In this document: in pieces, positions 1 through 7,421 of the stretch
How the letters are laid out: every line of letters starts with the position of its first letter
Position numbering within the stretch: position 1 is the first letter of the stretch
Assembly (NCBI GenBank): GCA_013812805.1
Contig: JACCSV010000065.1
Coordinates: forward strand, 1-18,428
Direction of reading: 5' to 3'
Source of the DNA: Sphingomonas sp.
GTDB taxonomy: Bacteria; Pseudomonadota; Alphaproteobacteria; Sphingomonadales; Sphingomonadaceae
Length of the DNA: 18,428 bases
The notes under the pieces: model-generated
The model's input: only the letters and a program-made list of their open reading frames with translations
The model's database searches: none
Told to the model about the DNA's origin: nothing
Translations under genes and position numbers: made by a program

Positions 1-1070
1 CCTTCCGCCTCGGGGAATCCCGAGGTGCGGTGGATCGGCCGCGCGGTCAGCGCCTCGTCCCACTCGTCGCGAGCAAGGTAGAGCGCCGCCGGCGGAAGCG
101 GCCGGTAGCCTCCCGGCTCGGACTGCATCGCCCGCTTCCGGTTCTGGAAATAATCCTCGACGCTTTCGAGCCTCGACTCCAGCGACCCGTCGGCCCCGGC
201 ATCGCGAACGACGATATCGTGCTCGCTCAGATAGTCGAACATCGTCGCCAGCCGCTCTTCGAACAGCGACAGCCAATGCTCCATTCCGGCCAGCCGCCGC
301 CCGTCCGACACCGCCTGGTAGAGCGGGTCGCCGGTCGCGGTGGCGCCGAAGGTCTCGCGATAACGGGTGCGGAAGCGCTTGACGTTGTCCTCGTCGAGCA
401 GCGCCTCGGAAGCGGGCATCAGCAGGAAGCCACGGGCACTGCCGGTCGAGCGCTGGTCGGCGGGATCGAAGCGGCGCAGGCTCTCGATCTCGTCGCCGAA
501 GAAATCGAGCCGCAGCGCGCTGGTCTCGCCCGAAGGGAACAGGTCGATCAGCGAGCCGCGCACCGCATATTCGCCATGCTCGGCAACCGAATCGCTGCGC
601 TGATAGCCGAGCGCGGTGAGCTGCCTGACCAGCAGGTCGCGGTCGATCCGCTCCCCTTCGGCGATGCTGCGGGTCAGCTGGCGAATCCGGAACGGGCTGA
701 GCACCCGCTGAGTCGCGCCGTTGGCCGTGGTGACCAGCAGCTGCGGCGTCTTCAGCGGCTGCTGCAGCGAGTGGAGGGTCGACAGCCGCTCCGCCATTAC
801 TCGGAGAGCGGGCGACGAGCGATCGTACGGGAGGCAGTCCCAGGCGGGGAGCGTAAGCACCTGCACTTCCGGCGCAAACAAGTGCACGGTGTCGGCAAGC
901 GCCCGCATCGCCGCTTCGTCGGCGGCGATCACCACCGCTCGCCCGGACTTGCTGCGGCCATGAGCGGCGCGCGCCAGGTCTCCGGCAAGCCACGGCAGGA
1001 AGCCCGCCGGGACTCCGGCAAGGGTCAGCGGCTCGCGGCTGCTGAGGATGCGCTGCAGCGGCTCGCTCAT
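1..1070 (-). CDS. mfd: Transcription-repair coupling factor Mfd, N-terminal part (runs off the left edge)
   Basis: Mfd is a cytoplasmic DNA translocase that removes RNA polymerase stalled at lesions and recruits UvrA to start transcription-coupled nucleotide excision repair. The minus strand is open from the ATG at 1070 to the window edge (about 356 codons). The reading begins MSEPLQRILSSREPLTLAGV and contains the UvrB-homology portion typical of Mfd N-termini, for example residues reading RQLTALGYQRSDSVAEHGEY and FAVRG/LIDLFPSG-like strings. The helicase motifs of the C-terminal half lie outside the window. The start overlaps the stop of the upstream sdhE gene as ATGA, implying translational coupling. 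The whole gene should be about 1150 codons, so two thirds is missing only because of the window cut. The call is firm from family recognition. Confidence 0.93.
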   Translation of the reverse strand, partial: MSEPLQRILSSREPLTLAGVPAGFLPWLAGDLARAAHGRSKSGRAVVIAADEAAMRALADTVHLFAPEVQVLTLPAWDCLPYDRSSPALRVMAERLSTLHSLQQPLKTPQLLVTTANGATQRVLSPFRIRQLTRSIAEGERIDRDLLVRQLTALGYQRSDSVAEHGEYAVRGSLIDLFPSGETSALRLDFFGDEIESLRRFDPADQRSTGSARGFLLMPASEALLDEDNVKRFRTRYRETFGATATGDPLYQAVSDGRRLAGMEHWLSLFEERLATMFDYLSEHDIVVRDAGADGSLESRLESVEDYFQNRKRAMQSEPGGYRPLPPAALYLARDEWDEALTARPIHRTSGFPEAE

Positions 1071-1333
1071 CGCGCTACGGGCACGTAATCGAGCTTGCGC
1101 AAGGCCTCGAGCATTGGCCCTTGGAAGCGTTTCGGGGCCTCACCGGTTCCGACAGCCCAGGCGATGATGTCGACGTCCTGCTCCTCGAGCATTTCCGCGA
1201 ACACCGCGCGGTCCCGCGCACCCCATTGCTGGTGGTGCGCATCGAAAAACGCCCCAACGAGGATGTCCGCCTCGCGCGTCCCGCGATGGTGCGCGCGCCA
1301 CTTGAGGCGCTTCAGTTCCTCGTCTGGGTGCAT
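1067..1333 (-). CDS. sdhE: Succinate dehydrogenase assembly factor SdhE (Sdh5/CptB family)
   Basis: This small cytoplasmic protein of 88 aa promotes covalent attachment of FAD to the flavoprotein subunit of succinate dehydrogenase (family knowledge). The sequence starts MHPDEELKRLKWRAHHRG and carries the family signature RGxxExD as RGTREAD near residue 17, followed by the usual helical FAEMLEEQDVDIIAWAVG segment. The length matches the family. I chose the ATG at 1333 because it gives the usual N-terminus. An in-frame ATG at 1363 lies inside a palindromic repeat and would add ten unlike residues. No clear Shine-Dalgarno precedes either ATG. The stop overlaps the mfd start (ATGA), so sdhE and mfd probably form an operon, divergent from recG. 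Confidence 0.9.
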   Translation of the reverse strand: MHPDEELKRLKWRAHHRGTREADILVGAFFDAHHQQWGARDRAVFAEMLEEQDVDIIAWAVGTGEAPKRFQGPMLEALRKLDYVPVAR

Positions 1334-1358
1334 CGGGGCGATGTAGTCATGGAATCCC

Positions 1359-1440
1359 GTCATTGCGACCCCGGCGGAGGCCGGGGGAAGCAATCCAGCC
1401 GGCGATGGATTGCTTCGCCGCTTCGCTCCTCGCAATGACG
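1359..1440. repeat. 82-bp nested palindromic intergenic repeat
   Basis: The outer arms CGTCATTGCGA (1359-1369) and TCGCAATGACG (1430-1440) are perfect 11-bp inverted repeats. Inside them, GAAGCAATCCA (1387-1397) and TGGATTGCTTC (1406-1416) form a second perfect 11-bp pair. The unit therefore folds into a cruciform or long hairpin. Elements with this CATTGCGAGGAGCGAAGC look are common between genes of alphaproteobacteria (recalled, not searched). It occupies most of the 112-bp gap between the sdhE and recG start codons, leaving 25 bp on the sdhE side and 5 bp on the recG side. Confidence 0.85.
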
Positions 1441-1445
1441 TGCTG

Positions 1446-3506
1446 ATGCGCCCGGACATCCTTAACCCACTGTTCGCCGAGGTGGAGGCGCTACCGGGCG
1501 TCGGTCCGCAGATCGCCAAGGCGCTGAAACGGATCGGCATCACCCTGGCGGTGGACATGCTCTACCACCTGCCAACGGGCGTCATCGAACGCATCCGTGC
1601 GCCGGCGGCAAGCTCCGTGCTGCTTGGCCGCACCGTCATCCTCGAGCTGACGCCCTTCGAAATTCGTTCGCCGCGGTCTGGCCGTGGACCGACGCGGGTG
1701 TTTGCTTCCGACAGCGACGGCAACACCGTCAGCCTCATCTATTTCAACAATCCCGGCTGGGCCAAGAAGAGCTTGCCGATGGGCGAGACGCGAATCGTCT
1801 CCGGCAAGCTCGAAGCCTATGGCGACGAGTGGCAGATCATTCATCCCGAGGTCGTCGCGGTGGGCGCCGATGCGGACTTGCCGGTGCGCGAGCCGGTCTA
1901 TCCGCTGACCGAAGGCATAACCAACAAGCGGATGCGCGAGCTTGCAGGCCATGCGCTCGAGCGGGCGCCGGAGCTTGGCGAATGGATCGAGCCGAGCCTC
2001 CTGGAGAGGGAAGGGTGGCGCAAGTGGCAGGCCGCCCTTGCCGAAGCGCATGCCGACCCCGCTGCGGCCGAAGCCCGGCGCCGGCTCGCCTATGACGAAG
2101 TGTTCGCCAATCAACTGGCGCTGCTGCTGCTTCGCCAATCGTCGCGGCGCAAGCGTGGCGCGCCGCTCGCTGGCGACGGGCAGCTGACCGACGCTCTCAA
2201 GCTGCCGTACCAGCTCACTAATGCTCAGCGGCGGGTGATCGGCGAGATCCGCGGCGACATGGAGCAGAGCGTGCCGATGCTGCGGCTGCTCCAGGGCGAT
2301 GTCGGCTCGGGGAAAACCCTGGTGGCGCTCGAAGCGATGCTGATCGCGGTCGAAGCGGGCGCCCAGGCGGCGCTGCTGGCCCCGACCGAAATCCTCGCCC
2401 GCCAGCATTTCGACACTCTGTCGAAGCAGCTGACATCACTCGGCGTCCACGTCGCGATCCTGACCGGTCGCGAGAAGGGCAAGGCGAGGGAGAGCGTGCT
2501 GATGGGCCTCGCCGCCGGCTCGATCGACATTCTCGTCGGCACCCACGCCATCTTCCAGGAAAAGGTCGCGTACAAGAAGCTCGGCCTCGCGGTGATCGAC
2601 GAACAGCATCGCTTCGGGGTGTCGCAACGGCTGTTGCTCTCGCAGAAGGCGGAGCGGCCCCCGCATTTGCTGGTGATGACGGCAACGCCGATCCCGCGGA
2701 CGCTGACGCTGACCCAATATGGCGAGATGGACGTCAGCCGCATCGACGAGATGCCGCCGGGCCGAACCCCGGTCGAGACGCGGGTGATCAGCGACGAGAA
2801 GCTGGCAGATGTCATCGGCGGGCTCGGCCGCCACATCGACGCCGGCGGCCAGGCCTATTGGGTGTGCCCCTTGGTCGAGGAAAGCGAGAGCAGCGACGCC
2901 GCCGCGGCCGAGGAGCGCTCGCGAGTGCTCCGCCTCCGCTTCGGCGAAGGCAAGGTCGGGCTTGTCCATGGGCGGATGAAGGGGCCTGAAAAGGACGCGG
3001 TGATGGGTGCGTTCGCCAGTGGCGATCTCGCGGTGCTGGTCGCTACCACCGTGATCGAGGTCGGGGTGGATGTGCCAAACTCGACCCTCATGGTGGTCGA
3101 AGGCGCCGAGCGGTTCGGCCTCGCTCAGCTTCACCAGTTGCGCGGGCGAGTCGGGCGCGGGACGGGCAAGAGCATCTGCCTGCTGATCCGCGGCGACAAG
3201 CTGACCGAAACCGCCCGCGCCCGGCTGGCGCTGATGCGCGAGAGCAATGACGGCTTTCGAATCGCCGAGGAGGATTTGCGTCTGCGCGGGCCCGGCGAAA
3301 TCCTCGGCACCCGGCAGTCGGGGGAGGAAGGCTTCAAGGTCGCGCGCGCCGAAGATGTCGAGGCGCTGGCGCCGATCGCGCGGAGCGACGCAAAGCTAAT
3401 GCTCGAACGCGACGGGGGCCTTGCTGGACCGCGCGGACAGGCGGCGCGGACCTGCCTGTATCTCTTCGAGCGCGACCAGGCGATCGCGCTGATCCGCAGC
3501 GGATAA
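1446..3506 (+). CDS. recG: ATP-dependent DNA helicase RecG
   Basis: RecG remodels stalled replication forks and Holliday junctions by ATP-driven branch migration in the cytoplasm. The 686-aa product, close to the usual 680-700, starts MRPDILNPLFAEVEALPGVG with the N-terminal helix-hairpin-helix-like and wedge (OB) region. Helicase motifs follow in order: Walker A GDVGSGKT near residue 285, DEQH near 384, TATPIPRTL near 411, and the motif VI string QLRGRVGRG near 564, then the C-terminal RecG/TRG region. I took the ATG at 1446. GTG at 1440 and TTG at 1410 are in frame but fall in the palindromic repeat. No Shine-Dalgarno is visible before 1446, so a leaderless or weakly initiated message is possible. 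It is divergent from sdhE-mfd, and the next gene starts 11 bp downstream. Confidence 0.95.
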   Translation: MRPDILNPLFAEVEALPGVGPQIAKALKRIGITLAVDMLYHLPTGVIERIRAPAASSVLLGRTVILELTPFEIRSPRSGRGPTRVFASDSDGNTVSLIYFNNPGWAKKSLPMGETRIVSGKLEAYGDEWQIIHPEVVAVGADADLPVREPVYPLTEGITNKRMRELAGHALERAPELGEWIEPSLLEREGWRKWQAALAEAHADPAAAEARRRLAYDEVFANQLALLLLRQSSRRKRGAPLAGDGQLTDALKLPYQLTNAQRRVIGEIRGDMEQSVPMLRLLQGDVGSGKTLVALEAMLIAVEAGAQAALLAPTEILARQHFDTLSKQLTSLGVHVAILTGREKGKARESVLMGLAAGSIDILVGTHAIFQEKVAYKKLGLAVIDEQHRFGVSQRLLLSQKAERPPHLLVMTATPIPRTLTLTQYGEMDVSRIDEMPPGRTPVETRVISDEKLADVIGGLGRHIDAGGQAYWVCPLVEESESSDAAAAEERSRVLRLRFGEGKVGLVHGRMKGPEKDAVMGAFASGDLAVLVATTVIEVGVDVPNSTLMVVEGAERFGLAQLHQLRGRVGRGTGKSICLLIRGDKLTETARARLALMRESNDGFRIAEEDLRLRGPGEILGTRQSGEEGFKVARAEDVEALAPIARSDAKLMLERDGGLAGPRGQAARTCLYLFERDQAIALIRSG

Positions 3507-3517
3507 GGAGACTCGAG

Positions 3518-3967
3518 ATGACCCCGGCCGTGCTGATTCCGATCCTGCTGGTGTTCATTGCCGGAGCGATGGTGGCGTTGCAGGCGCCGACCAACGCGAT
3601 GCTGGCGAAGGCCGGCGGCTCGCCGGTGCTGGCGGCGCTGATCTCCTTCGCCGTCGGCACTACGGCGCTGCTGGTCGCCTGGCTCGCCTCCGGCAACCGC
3701 CCGGGCACGGCGGTGTTCGGTGGCCTGCCGTGGTTCGCCTGGATCGGCGGTCTCTATGGCGCCGTCTTCGTCGCTGTCGCCGCTTATGCCGCCCCGCGCA
3801 TCGGGCTTGCGACGCTGATCACCGTCGGCATCGCCGGCCAGATCGCCATGGCTTTGTGGATGGACCATGTCGGTGCCCTCGGCCTGCCGCGCGAGCCGGT
3901 GAATTTGGGGCGGATCGCCGGCGCGCTACTGGTGCTCGGCGGCGTGATCCTGGTCAGGCGCGGCTAA
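3518..3967 (+). CDS. YdcZ/DUF606-type small membrane protein (drug/metabolite transporter superfamily)
   Basis: The 149-aa product is almost entirely hydrophobic, with about five membrane segments. The N-terminus MTPAVLIPILLVFIAGAMVA is followed by LQAPTNAMLAKAGGSPVLAA, the conserved start of the DUF606 (YdcZ) family, in which each protein is half of an EamA-type transporter and probably works as a dimer. The substrate is unknown. A good ribosome site, AAGGAG, lies 9-14 bp upstream of the ATG, and the gene starts 11 bp after recG, so it is probably co-transcribed with it. Its TAA stop overlaps the complementary-strand TAG of tyrS (CTAA shared), leaving no space for a terminator between the two converging genes. 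Confidence 0.85.
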   Translation: MTPAVLIPILLVFIAGAMVALQAPTNAMLAKAGGSPVLAALISFAVGTTALLVAWLASGNRPGTAVFGGLPWFAWIGGLYGAVFVAVAAYAAPRIGLATLITVGIAGQIAMALWMDHVGALGLPREPVNLGRIAGALLVLGGVILVRRG

Positions 3968-5172
3968 CGGACCAGAAGCCCGTGCTTCTTGCGGCCGAGG
4001 CTGAGCTTGCCGGACGTGACCACCAGCCCCGGATCGCTCACCAGTTCGTCGTCGAGCCGCACCGCGCCTTCGGCGATCTTGCGCTTGGCTTCCTTGTTGG
4101 ACGGGGTGAACCCCAGCTGGGTAAGCGCATGCGCGATGTTGATCCCGTCGCCGACCGAAAGGGTCGGCAAGTCCTCGCCGACGCCGCCTTCGCCGAACGT
4201 CGTCTGCGCGGTCGCAGCCGCCGCTTCCGCCGCCTCCTCGCCATGAAGCATCGCGGTCGCCGCATTCGCCAGCGCGATCTTCGCGTCATTGATTTCGGCG
4301 CCCTGCAGGGCTTCCAGTCGCTCGACCACCTCCATCGGAATATCGGTGAAGCGGCGTAGGAACACGCCGACGTTAGAATCCTCGACATTCCGCCAGAACT
4401 GCCAGTAATCGTAAGCGCTCAGTTGCTCCTCGTTGAGCCACACCGCGCCCCTGGCGGTCTTCCCCATCTTCGACCCGTCGGCATTGGTGATCAGCGGCGT
4501 CGTCACTCCGAACAGCTCGGTCCCGTCGATGCGGCGGCCAAGCTCGATGCCGTTGACGATATTGCCCCACTGATCCGAGCCGCCGAGCTGCGCCCGGCAC
4601 CCCAGCCGCCGCGACAGCTCGAGGAAATCGTAGGCCTGAAGGATCATGTAGTTGAATTCGAGGAAAGTGAGCGGCTGCTCGCGGTCGAGGCGCAGGCGCA
4701 CGCTGTCGAAGGTCAGCATCCGGTTGATGGTGAAGTGGCGCCCGACATCGCGGAGGAACGGGACGTAGTCGAGCTCGCTCAGCCACTCGTCATTGTCGAC
4801 CATGACGGCGCCGGTCGGGCCGTCGTCGAAGCTCAGGAAGCGCTCGAACACCTTGCGGATGCCGGCGATGTTGGCGGCGATGTCGGCATCGGTCAGCAGC
4901 CTGCGGCTCTCGTCCTTGCCGGTCGGGTCGCCGACCTTGGTTGTCCCGCCGCCCATCAGCACGATCGGCCGGTGCCCCGCTTGCTGCAGGCGGCGAAGCA
5001 GCATGATTTGCACCAGGCTTCCGACGTGGAGGGAAGGAGCGGTGGCGTCGAAGCCGATGTACGCGGTGACCACCTCTTTTTCCGCCAGTGCATCGAGCCC
5101 CGCCGCATCGGTCAGCTGGTGAATATAGCCGCGCTCGTCGAGCAGGCGAAGGAGGGAGGATCGGTAGGTCAT
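3964..5172 (-). CDS. tyrS: Tyrosyl-tRNA synthetase TyrS
   Basis: This class I aminoacyl-tRNA synthetase charges tRNA-Tyr with tyrosine in the cytoplasm. The 402-aa product has the HIGH-box variant HVGS at residues 49-52 in the context APSLHVGSLVQ. The tyrosine-binding region includes YMILQAYDFLEL and QLGGSDQWGNI, the KMSKS-box variant is GSKMGKT near residue 230, and a C-terminal S4 RNA-binding domain contains KEAKRKIAEGAVRLD. HVGS and KMGKT are normal for alphaproteobacterial TyrS, so I read no loss of function into them. I chose the ATG at 5172 (MTYRSSLLRLL). The longer reading to 5301 crosses an intergenic repeat and gives GPSTSSGQT-like junk. It is transcribed toward the recG side and ends overlapping the DUF606 gene by 4 bp. 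Confidence 0.96.
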   Translation of the reverse strand: MTYRSSLLRLLDERGYIHQLTDAAGLDALAEKEVVTAYIGFDATAPSLHVGSLVQIMLLRRLQQAGHRPIVLMGGGTTKVGDPTGKDESRRLLTDADIAANIAGIRKVFERFLSFDDGPTGAVMVDNDEWLSELDYVPFLRDVGRHFTINRMLTFDSVRLRLDREQPLTFLEFNYMILQAYDFLELSRRLGCRAQLGGSDQWGNIVNGIELGRRIDGTELFGVTTPLITNADGSKMGKTARGAVWLNEEQLSAYDYWQFWRNVEDSNVGVFLRRFTDIPMEVVERLEALQGAEINDAKIALANAATAMLHGEEAAEAAAATAQTTFGEGGVGEDLPTLSVGDGINIAHALTQLGFTPSNKEAKRKIAEGAVRLDDELVSDPGLVVTSGKLSLGRKKHGLLVR

Positions 5173-5210
5173 TGGTTCGGCGCCTAGCATTGTCTTCGTA
5201 ACCCCAACAA

Positions 5211-5239
5211 CCGTCTGCCCTGAGCTTGTCGAAGGGCCG
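5211..5239 (-). repeat. 29-bp repeat, left copy (CCTTCGACAAGCTCAGG family)
   Basis: Read on the minus strand, this copy contains CCTTCGACAAGCTCAGG and matches the copy at 5537-5565 at 27 of 29 positions in opposite orientation. The repeat family is abundant between genes of sphingomonads and related bacteria (recalled, not searched). It sits in the short divergent gap between tyrS and the GIY-YIG gene. CCCCAAC (5202-5208) and GTTGGGG (5254-5260) form a further inverted pair around it. Confidence 0.85.
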
Positions 5240-5261
5240 TACTTCTCCTTACGGTTGGGGG

Positions 5262-5588
5262 ATGTTCTGGGCATACATGCTTCATTGCCGTGGCGGTGCA
5301 TTCTACGTCGGCCACACCGAAGATCTCGAGCGCCGATTGGCGCAACACGAAACCGGTGCGGTGGCGGGGTTCACGGCTGACCGGCTGCCGGTGGTGCTGG
5401 TGTGGAACCAGGCTTTTCCCACCCGGCTGGCGGCCAAGGAGGCTGAGCGACAATTGAAGGGTTGGAGTCGCGCGAAGAAGATGGCGCTGATTCGCGATGA
5501 TTGGGCTGAGGTTTCGGACCTTGCAAAGGGGAAGAACGGTCCTTCGACAAGCTCAGGACAGACGGAGGGGGGCGAGCCTTGCAGCTGA
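5262..5588 (+). CDS. Small GIY-YIG nuclease-domain protein
   Basis: The 108-aa product is a single-domain GIY-YIG protein of the YhbQ/UPF0213-like kind, about the size of that group. The first strand reads YMLHC (tyrosine at residue 5) and the second FYVGHT (tyrosine at 15), standing for the GIY and YIG elements. The conserved arginines follow in LERRLAQH (24-25), and the presumed metal-ligand glutamate is E63 in ERQLKGWSRAKK. Members of this group are predicted or shown DNA endonucleases, but the role is usually unclear. The ATG at 5262 gives the normal family N-terminus; the reading from 5226 crosses repeat sequence. The last about 16 residues (GPSTSSGQTEGG) are simply the translated right-hand repeat, a sign that the repeat captured the 3' end. 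The stop overlaps the next gene by 10 bp. Confidence 0.8.
   Translation: MFWAYMLHCRGGAFYVGHTEDLERRLAQHETGAVAGFTADRLPVVLVWNQAFPTRLAAKEAERQLKGWSRAKKMALIRDDWAEVSDLAKGKNGPSTSSGQTEGGEPCS
5537..5565 (+). repeat. 29-bp repeat, right copy (CCTTCGACAAGCTCAGG family)
   Basis: This is the inverted partner of the copy at 5211-5239 (27 of 29 positions identical after reverse-complementing). It lies within the last codons of the GIY-YIG gene and directly before the purine-rich ribosome site (GGAGGGG) of the DOMON-like gene. The two copies frame about 300 bp holding nearly all of the GIY-YIG gene. Confidence 0.85.
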
Positions 5589-6115
5589 ACCTCATCCCGC
5601 ATCCGGCAACGCCGCCAACCGATCCCGAGCTCAAGCTGTGGGCCGATGTCGATCATGCGCACATTCTTGCCGCCACGGCATCGACCAAGATCTGGTTCTG
5701 CGTCAGTGCGCCCGTGCAGCGTTTCGTTGTGCCTGAAGCTTCAAAGCCGTCGCGCGCGGATGGCTTGTGGCGGACTACCTGTTTCGAGATGTTCCTCAAG
5801 GCGCCCGATGGCGAGGGCTACCGCGAGTGGAATTTCGCTCCTTCGGGCCAATGGGCGGCCTACGACTTCGCCGCTTATCGCGACGGCGCCGCGAACGCCG
5901 ATGTCCCGTTCGCGCCGGAGATCGTGGTTCAGGACAATCTCACCTGGTGGCAGGTCGGCGTCACCATGCCCGTCGAGCAGGGGCCGTGGCAGCTTGGCCT
6001 TTCGGCGGTGATCGAGGAACAGGACGGCACCAAATCCTACTGGGCGATCGCCCACCCGCCCGGCGACATGCCCGATTTCCACGCGCCCGATTGCTTCGCC
6101 GCCCGGCTCGCCTAG
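5579..6115 (+). CDS. DOMON-like domain protein
   Basis: The 178-aa soluble product is rich in aromatic residues and predicted beta strands. The segments DGLWRTTCFEMFLKAPDGEG, YREWNFAPSGQWAAYDF and NLTWWQVGVTMP match the pattern of the DOMON-like carbohydrate-binding fold found in proteobacterial proteins, a subgroup of which is linked to MurB-like contexts. The start is TTG at 5579, preceded by a strong GGAGGGG ribosome site at 5565-5571; no upstream ATG is available in this frame. It overlaps the GIY-YIG gene by 10 bp and ends 9 bp before the DUF1343 gene, so the last two are probably one operon. No signal peptide is seen, implying a cytoplasmic protein. The ligand is unknown. A muropeptide or MurNAc-type sugar is an inference from the neighbour. 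Confidence 0.7.
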   Translation: MQLNLIPHPATPPTDPELKLWADVDHAHILAATASTKIWFCVSAPVQRFVVPEASKPSRADGLWRTTCFEMFLKAPDGEGYREWNFAPSGQWAAYDFAAYRDGAANADVPFAPEIVVQDNLTWWQVGVTMPVEQGPWQLGLSAVIEEQDGTKSYWAIAHPPGDMPDFHAPDCFAARLA

Positions 6116-6124
6116 ACAGCCGTC

Positions 6125-7321
6125 ATGACCCTCTTCGGAATCGACCGGCTGCTGGCCGAGCCCGAGCTTCGCCGCCCGCTCGAAGGCAAGCGCGTGGCGC
6201 TGCTCGCTCATCCCGCGTCGGTGACCGCCGACCTCACCCATAGCCTCGACGCACTCGCCTGTGCCGGCGTCAACCTCACCGCCGCTTTCGGCCCGCAGCA
6301 CGGGCTTCGCGGCGACAAGCAGGACAATATGGTCGAGTCCGAGGATTTCACCGATCCCGTCCACGGCATCCCCGTGTTCAGCCTCTACGGCGAGGTTCGG
6401 CGTCCGACCGGCCAGTCGATGGGCACGTTCGACACGATCCTCATCGACCTTCAGGACCTCGGGTGCCGGATCTACACCTTCATCACGACCTTGCTCTACG
6501 TGCTCGAGGCTGCGGCCGAGCACCGCAAGTCGGTCTGGGTGCTCGACCGCCCGAATCCCGCCGGACGGCCGGTCGAGGGCACCTCGTTGCGGCCCGGCTG
6601 GGAGAGTTTCGTCGGCGCCGGCCCGATCCCGATGCGCCACGGGCTGACGCTCGGTGAGCTTGGGCAGTGGTTCGTCGATCACTTCGGGCTCGACGTCGAC
6701 TATCGGGTGATCGAAATGCGGGGCTGGGAGCCCGATGAGGGCCCCGGGTTCGGCTGGCCGCCCGAGCGGGTCTGGGTCAATCCGAGCCCCAACGCCGCCA
6801 GCCTCAACATGGCCCGCGCCTACGCCGGCACGGTGATGCTCGAGGGCGCCACGCTCAGCGAGGGCAGGGGCACGACCCGGCCGCTGGAGCTGTTCGGAGC
6901 ACCCGATCTCGATGCGCGCGCGGTGATGGCGGAGATGGAGCGGCTCGAGCCGCAGTGGCTGGCCGGCTGCCGCTTACGCGAAATCTCGTTCGAGCCGACC
7001 TTCCACAAGCATGTCGGCAAGCTCTGCAAAGGCATCCACATCCACGCCGAAGGCCCGTTCTACAACCACCACTCGTTCCGGCCGTGGCGGCTCCAGGCGC
7101 TCGGCTTCAAGGCGATGCGCCGGCTATACCAGGACTACGATCTGTGGCGCGACTTCGCGTACGAATATGAGTTCGGCAAGCTTGCCATCGACGTGATCAA
7201 CGGCGGTCCCGCGTTGCGCCAGTGGGTCGACGGCGACAGCGCTCCCGGCGACCTCGAGGCGCTCGCCGTCCCCGACGAGCACGATTGGGAAGAGCAGCGC
7301 AGGCCGTTTCTGCGTTACTGA
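6125..7321 (+). CDS. DUF1343 protein, NamZ-like exo-beta-N-acetylmuramidase homologue
   Basis: The 398-aa protein belongs to the DUF1343 family, whose characterised member is Bacillus NamZ (YbbC). NamZ releases N-acetylmuramic acid from the non-reducing end of peptidoglycan fragments. Family strings are clear: LLAHPASV near residue 28, AFGPQHGLRGDKQDNM near 57, FDTILIDLQDLGCRIYTFIT near 101, VLDRPNPAGRPVEG, YAGTVMLEGATLSEGRGTTR near 236, and FEPTFHKHVGKLC near 290. The conserved acidic and histidine positions in these blocks appear intact. The N-terminus (MTLFGIDRLLAEPELRRPLE) has no signal peptide, unlike secreted NamZ proteins, which points to cytoplasmic action on imported muropeptides (inference). 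It follows the DOMON-like gene by 9 bp. The substrate in this organism is not proven. Confidence 0.88.
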   Translation: MTLFGIDRLLAEPELRRPLEGKRVALLAHPASVTADLTHSLDALACAGVNLTAAFGPQHGLRGDKQDNMVESEDFTDPVHGIPVFSLYGEVRRPTGQSMGTFDTILIDLQDLGCRIYTFITTLLYVLEAAAEHRKSVWVLDRPNPAGRPVEGTSLRPGWESFVGAGPIPMRHGLTLGELGQWFVDHFGLDVDYRVIEMRGWEPDEGPGFGWPPERVWVNPSPNAASLNMARAYAGTVMLEGATLSEGRGTTRPLELFGAPDLDARAVMAEMERLEPQWLAGCRLREISFEPTFHKHVGKLCKGIHIHAEGPFYNHHSFRPWRLQALGFKAMRRLYQDYDLWRDFAYEYEFGKLAIDVINGGPALRQWVDGDSAPGDLEALAVPDEHDWEEQRRPFLRY

Positions 7322-7421
7322 CCCCTTCGCCGACGCCGCGTGGTTAACGAAAGAGTAGGAGGTTCGCTCTATCCCTTTGCGCACGAACTAGAGCGAGACT
7401 GAGCGGGGAGCGGGCGGTCAC

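Noticed and set aside
30..1088. 352-codon plus-strand open frame opposite mfd
   Set aside because: It is the antisense shadow of a clearly recognisable mfd reading on the minus strand; its composition is rich in R, G, Q and H with no family pattern.
4463..5026. TyrS HVGS and KMGKT in place of HIGH and KMSKS as a possible loss of function
   Set aside because: These variants are normal for alphaproteobacterial TyrS.
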